Assembly (NCBI RefSeq): GCF_001421485.1
Contig: NZ_LMKK01000003.1
Location: 434,001 to 498,000 of the forward strand
From: Agreia sp. Leaf210
GTDB taxonomy: Bacteria > Actinomycetota > Actinomycetes > Actinomycetales > Microbacteriaceae
Reading direction: 5' to 3'
Length of the DNA stretch: 64,000 bases
Each line of letters starts with the position of its first letter. Position 1 is the first letter of the stretch. Positions 61,390-64,000 of this stretch are shown here, one piece after another. A program made the translations under genes and the position numbers. The notes beneath the pieces are model-generated. The model saw nothing but the letters and a program-made list of their open reading frames with translations. It was not told the origin of the DNA and made no database searches.

Positions 61390-62397
61390 CTAGGGCAGAA
61401 CGACGACCTGCGCTCCGAACACCAGGCCGGCTCCGAAGCCGATCTGCAGGGCGAGGCCGCCGGAGAGCTCGGGGTTCTCTTCTAGCAGTCGGTGGGTAGC
61501 AAGAGGGATGGACGCGGCCGAGGTGTTGCCCGTGGTCGCGATGTCGCGTGCGATGGCGACGGACTCGGGAAGCTTCAGCTGCTTTGCGAACTCGTCGACG
61601 ATGCGCATATTCGCCTGGTGCGGGATGAACGCGGCGAGGTCCTCGCTCGTAATGCCGGCGGCATCCAGGGCGCGCTGGGCAACCTTCGCCATCTCCCAGA
61701 CGGCCCAGCGGAAGACAGTGGCGCCCTCTTGACGCATGGTGGGCCAGGTGTCGATCTCTCCATCGCGGAACTGCGCGTGGGTTCCGGTCATGTAGATCGT
61801 GTCCCACTTCGAGCCGTCGGAGCCCCAGATACTGGGGGAGATGCCGGCGAAGTCACTGGGGCCCACGATGGCGGCACCCGCTCCGTCACCGAGAAGGAAC
61901 GAGATGGATCGGTCTGCCGGATCGATGAACTCGGAGAGCTTCTCGGCCCCGACGACGAGTACGTACTCTGCGAGACCTGAGCGGATGAGGGAGTCCGCCT
62001 GGGCGATTCCGTAGGTGTATCCGGCGCACGCGGCCTCGATGTCGTACGCGGCGGCGGGGTTCGCACCGATGCGCTCCGCCAGCAGCGACGAGATCGACGG
62101 CGTCACGACAGGGTTGCTGATGGTCGCCACGATGACGGCACCGATCTGCTGCGGATCGATGCCCGCACGCTCGATCGCCTCGAGAGCGGCCGTCGTGGCC
62201 AGGTCGACAGCCAGCACATCTTTGCCGGCACGACGACGCTCGATGATCCCGGTGCGCTGCCTGATCCACTCGTCTGACGAGTCGATCGGTCCGACAAGGT
62301 CGTCGTTCGGTACGACATTCTCGCCTCGGGCCGCGCCGACGCTGTGGATGCGGGTGAACTCGCTGCCGCGATTCTGCTTGAGTGGGGCGTGCTTCAT
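61390..62397 (-). CDS. fabH: 3-oxoacyl-ACP synthase III
   Basis: This 335-residue initiating condensing enzyme joins an acyl-CoA primer to malonyl-ACP. Catalytic Cys124 is in YDIEAACAGYTYG; His and Asn are in FIPHQANMRIVDEF and TGNTSAASIPLA. The ATG at 62397 has CCGGAGACTTCC upstream and begins the family homology; the longer open frame to 62610 overlaps fabD and is rejected. In actinobacteria it usually prefers branched primers, which gives iso/anteiso fatty acids; that preference is inferred. Confidence 0.97.
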   Translation of the reverse strand: MKHAPLKQNRGSEFTRIHSVGAARGENVVPNDDLVGPIDSSDEWIRQRTGIIERRRAGKDVLAVDLATTAALEAIERAGIDPQQIGAVIVATISNPVVTPSISSLLAERIGANPAAAYDIEAACAGYTYGIAQADSLIRSGLAEYVLVVGAEKLSEFIDPADRSISFLLGDGAGAAIVGPSDFAGISPSIWGSDGSKWDTIYMTGTHAQFRDGEIDTWPTMRQEGATVFRWAVWEMAKVAQRALDAAGITSEDLAAFIPHQANMRIVDEFAKQLKLPESVAIARDIATTGNTSAASIPLATHRLLEENPELSGGLALQIGFGAGLVFGAQVVVLP

Positions 62398-62432
62398 GGA
62401 AGTCTCCGGGTGTGGGGAATCGGGTGTCGGGG

Positions 62433-63353
62433 TCACGCGTCGCCGTCGAGGAGCGCGAACGCCGCCTCGAGGTCGTCGGGAGTCTTGACCGCGACGGCGG
62501 GTACACCTCGGAGGCCGCGCTTGGCGAGGCCGGTCAAGGCGCCGGCGGGAGCGACTTCGATGATGCCGGTGACCCCCGCGTTCGCGAAGGCCTCCATGTC
62601 GAGATCCCACCGGACGGGGGAGGAGACCTGACCGACGAGCAGCTCGACGAACTCGCGACCGCTGGTCACGATGCTGCCGTCCTTATTCGTCCAGAGGGTG
62701 GTCGTGGGGTCGTTCACATCGAGTCGCGAGGCGACCTCGCTGAGCGTCGCGACGGCGGGCGCCATGTAGCGCGTGTGGAACGCGCCGGCGACCTGCAGGG
62801 GGATGACACGGGCTTTCGCCGGTGGTTCTGCGGCGAGGGCCGCGAGGGCGTCTGGCGCGCCCGCCACGACGATCTGGCCACCGCCGTTGAAGTTCGCGGG
62901 CTGAAGCCCGAGATCGTCGAGGCGGGCGAGCAGCTCCTGCTCGTCGGCACCGATGACCGCGCTCATACCTGTCGGCGTCTCTGCAGCGGCCGACGCCATC
63001 GCGAGCCCGCGCTGACGAACGAAAGCCATCGCATCCGTCTCGGTGAGCACACCGGCGCCTGCTGCCGCGGTGATCTCGCCGACCGAGTGACCCGCGATGC
63101 CGCCGATGCGGTCGATGCGACCGTCGGCGAGCAGAGCACGAAGGGTCAGGATGCCGGCGGCCACGATCAGCGGCTGGGCGACGGCGGTGTCACGAATCGT
63201 GTCGGCATCGCTCGTCGTACCGTGGGCCACAAGGTCGAGGCCGGAAGCGGATCCCAGCTCGTCGAGGTGTTCGCGATACCCCGGAACATCGAGCCAGGGA
63301 GAGAGGAAGCCGGGGGTTTGAGAACCCTGGCCGGGGCAGACGATGACGATCAC
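62433..63353 (-). CDS. fabD: malonyl-CoA:ACP transacylase
   Basis: This 306-residue enzyme loads malonate on ACP. GQGSQ is at 8-12, the nucleophile Ser90 in AGHSVGE, and the catalytic His in VAGAFHTRYM. The GTG at 63353 is chosen because GGAGG stands 8 nt upstream; the longer frame to an ATG at 63407 has no family match. It is first in the fabD-fabH-acpP-fabF order typical of actinobacteria, 90 bp downstream of the PucR-type regulator gene. Confidence 0.96.
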   Translation of the reverse strand: MIVIVCPGQGSQTPGFLSPWLDVPGYREHLDELGSASGLDLVAHGTTSDADTIRDTAVAQPLIVAAGILTLRALLADGRIDRIGGIAGHSVGEITAAAGAGVLTETDAMAFVRQRGLAMASAAAETPTGMSAVIGADEQELLARLDDLGLQPANFNGGGQIVVAGAPDALAALAAEPPAKARVIPLQVAGAFHTRYMAPAVATLSEVASRLDVNDPTTTLWTNKDGSIVTSGREFVELLVGQVSSPVRWDLDMEAFANAGVTGIIEVAPAGALTGLAKRGLRGVPAVAVKTPDDLEAAFALLDGDA

Positions 63354-63443
63354 TAGATCATCCTCCCAAGAGTTGAGATCAAAGGTGTGTGCATTTCCCA
63401 CCAACAATGGCGAGAACTGCTGTCGAAAGGGTACAGGGCCGCG

Positions 63444-64000
63444 TCACCGTCGTGTGGCGCCGCCATCGTGGTCGTGCATCGTTCCGAGGATGAGCGCCGA
63501 CTGCAGGATGAGCGCCTCGCGCGCACCGGTGGCATCCCATCCGATGACCTGGGACACGCGCTTGAGGCGGTATCGCACCGTGTTGGGGTGAACGTAGAGC
63601 TCCCGCGCCGTGGCTTCGAGCGAGCGGCCGTTGTCGAGGTAGCACCACAGCGTCGCCATCAGCTCCGGCGACTGGTCTTGTAGTGGACGATAGACGCGAT
63701 TGACCAAGGTAGACCGGGCCAACGGGTCGCCTGCGAGGGCACGTTCCGGCAGCAGGTCGTCGGCCAGGGTGGGCCTGGGCGCGTTGCGCCATGCCCGAGC
63801 GACCGCAAAACCGGCCAGGGCCGCTTTCGCGCTTCGGGATGCGTCGACCAGGCTCGGCACCTCGTGTCCGAGGACGAGATGGCCGGGTCCGAATCCCGGT
63901 TCCAGCGCGCGAGCGATGTCCATGAAGCTGAGGGTGGGCTCCGCACTGGGCTCGTCCATCTCTGCGGCCTCGCTCGCAGGGGTGGCGCTGCCAGGAGCGG
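63444..64000 (-). CDS. fasR: PucR/CdaR-type regulator of fatty acid synthesis (C-terminal part)
   Basis: The reading frame is open to the window edge, so only the C-terminal 185 residues are present. The end carries the PucR HTH domain: ELMATLWCYLDNGRSLEATARELYVHPNTVRYRLKRVSQVIG. In Streptomyces a protein of this type, FasR, lies upstream of fabD and activates the fab operon; the position here is identical. It is 90 bp from fabD. The ATG at 63959 is internal, because the frame continues upstream without a stop. The N-terminal part, effector site and true start lie outside. Confidence 0.85.
   Translation of the reverse strand, partial: APGSATPASEAAEMDEPSAEPTLSFMDIARALEPGFGPGHLVLGHEVPSLVDASRSAKAALAGFAVARAWRNAPRPTLADDLLPERALAGDPLARSTLVNRVYRPLQDQSPELMATLWCYLDNGRSLEATARELYVHPNTVRYRLKRVSQVIGWDATGAREALILQSALILGTMHDHDGGATRR

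Noticed and set aside
62398-62610. N-terminal extension of FabH to 62610
   Set aside because: The extra 71 residues overlap the fabD end and are Arg/Gly/His-rich without family match; GGAG precedes the ATG at 62397.

Overview
The window is a GC-rich (roughly 65%) chromosomal segment from an actinobacterium, most likely of the family Microbacteriaceae. The evidence is the fabD-fabH-acpP-fabF cluster with a PucR-type regulator, a DUF3145 gene, a long actinobacterial-type LeuA, a HelD-like RNA polymerase recycling ATPase, tRNA genes without encoded CCA, and many TANNNT-N6-ATG (leaderless) starts. I cannot name a genus. No rRNA, CRISPR array, insertion sequence or prophage is visible; this is core chromosome with small lineage-specific inserts.

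Layout. 1-9.9 kb: the start of a maltokinase (minus, cut by the left edge), aldo/keto reductase, lipoprotein-like esterase, PiT phosphate permease plus a small membrane partner, aldehyde dehydrogenase, aspartase, YihY/BrkB membrane protein and a GlcD-like flavoprotein. 9.9-17.8 kb: PrsW-type protease, HelD-like ATPase, FKBP isomerase, and two MFS exporters around a LysR regulator. 17.8-28.1 kb: rpsO and pnp, separated by an acidic protein, a VanZ protein and three tandem paralogous genes of a HIRAN-like family; then a second aldo/keto reductase, an M16 peptidase, a phosphatase, a GNAT enzyme, dapB and a TPR protein.

28.1-39.7 kb: nucleoside-sugar epimerase family protein, leuA behind a leucine-rich leader peptide and hairpin, a TRIC-type channel, recO-uppS, YbaK deacylase, a DsbA/FrnE-like oxidoreductase with a coupled 47-residue cysteine protein, and dusB-dgt-dnaG. 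39.7-46.3 kb: a complete oligopeptide-type ABC importer (lipoprotein, two permeases, a fused double ATPase and an extra ATPase) with a strong hairpin after the binding-protein gene. 46.3-51.3 kb: a decayed 2-hydroxyacid dehydrogenase, tRNA-Asn, AzlC/AzlD, peptide deformylase, EamA-like transporter, glycosyltransferase and a CAT-anticodon tRNA.

51.3-64 kb: flotillin; an unknown protein; a MoxR-DUF58-transglutaminase operon ending tail to tail against a PadR regulator; DUF3145; then the type II fatty acid synthesis operon on the minus strand, led by a PucR-type regulator cut by the right edge. The most interesting material is regulatory or small: the HIRAN-like trio with a shared TTGRAT-N6-ATG start signal, the leucine attenuator, the small protein coupled to the thiol oxidoreductase, many leaderless starts including divergent pairs, and several operator-like palindromes.
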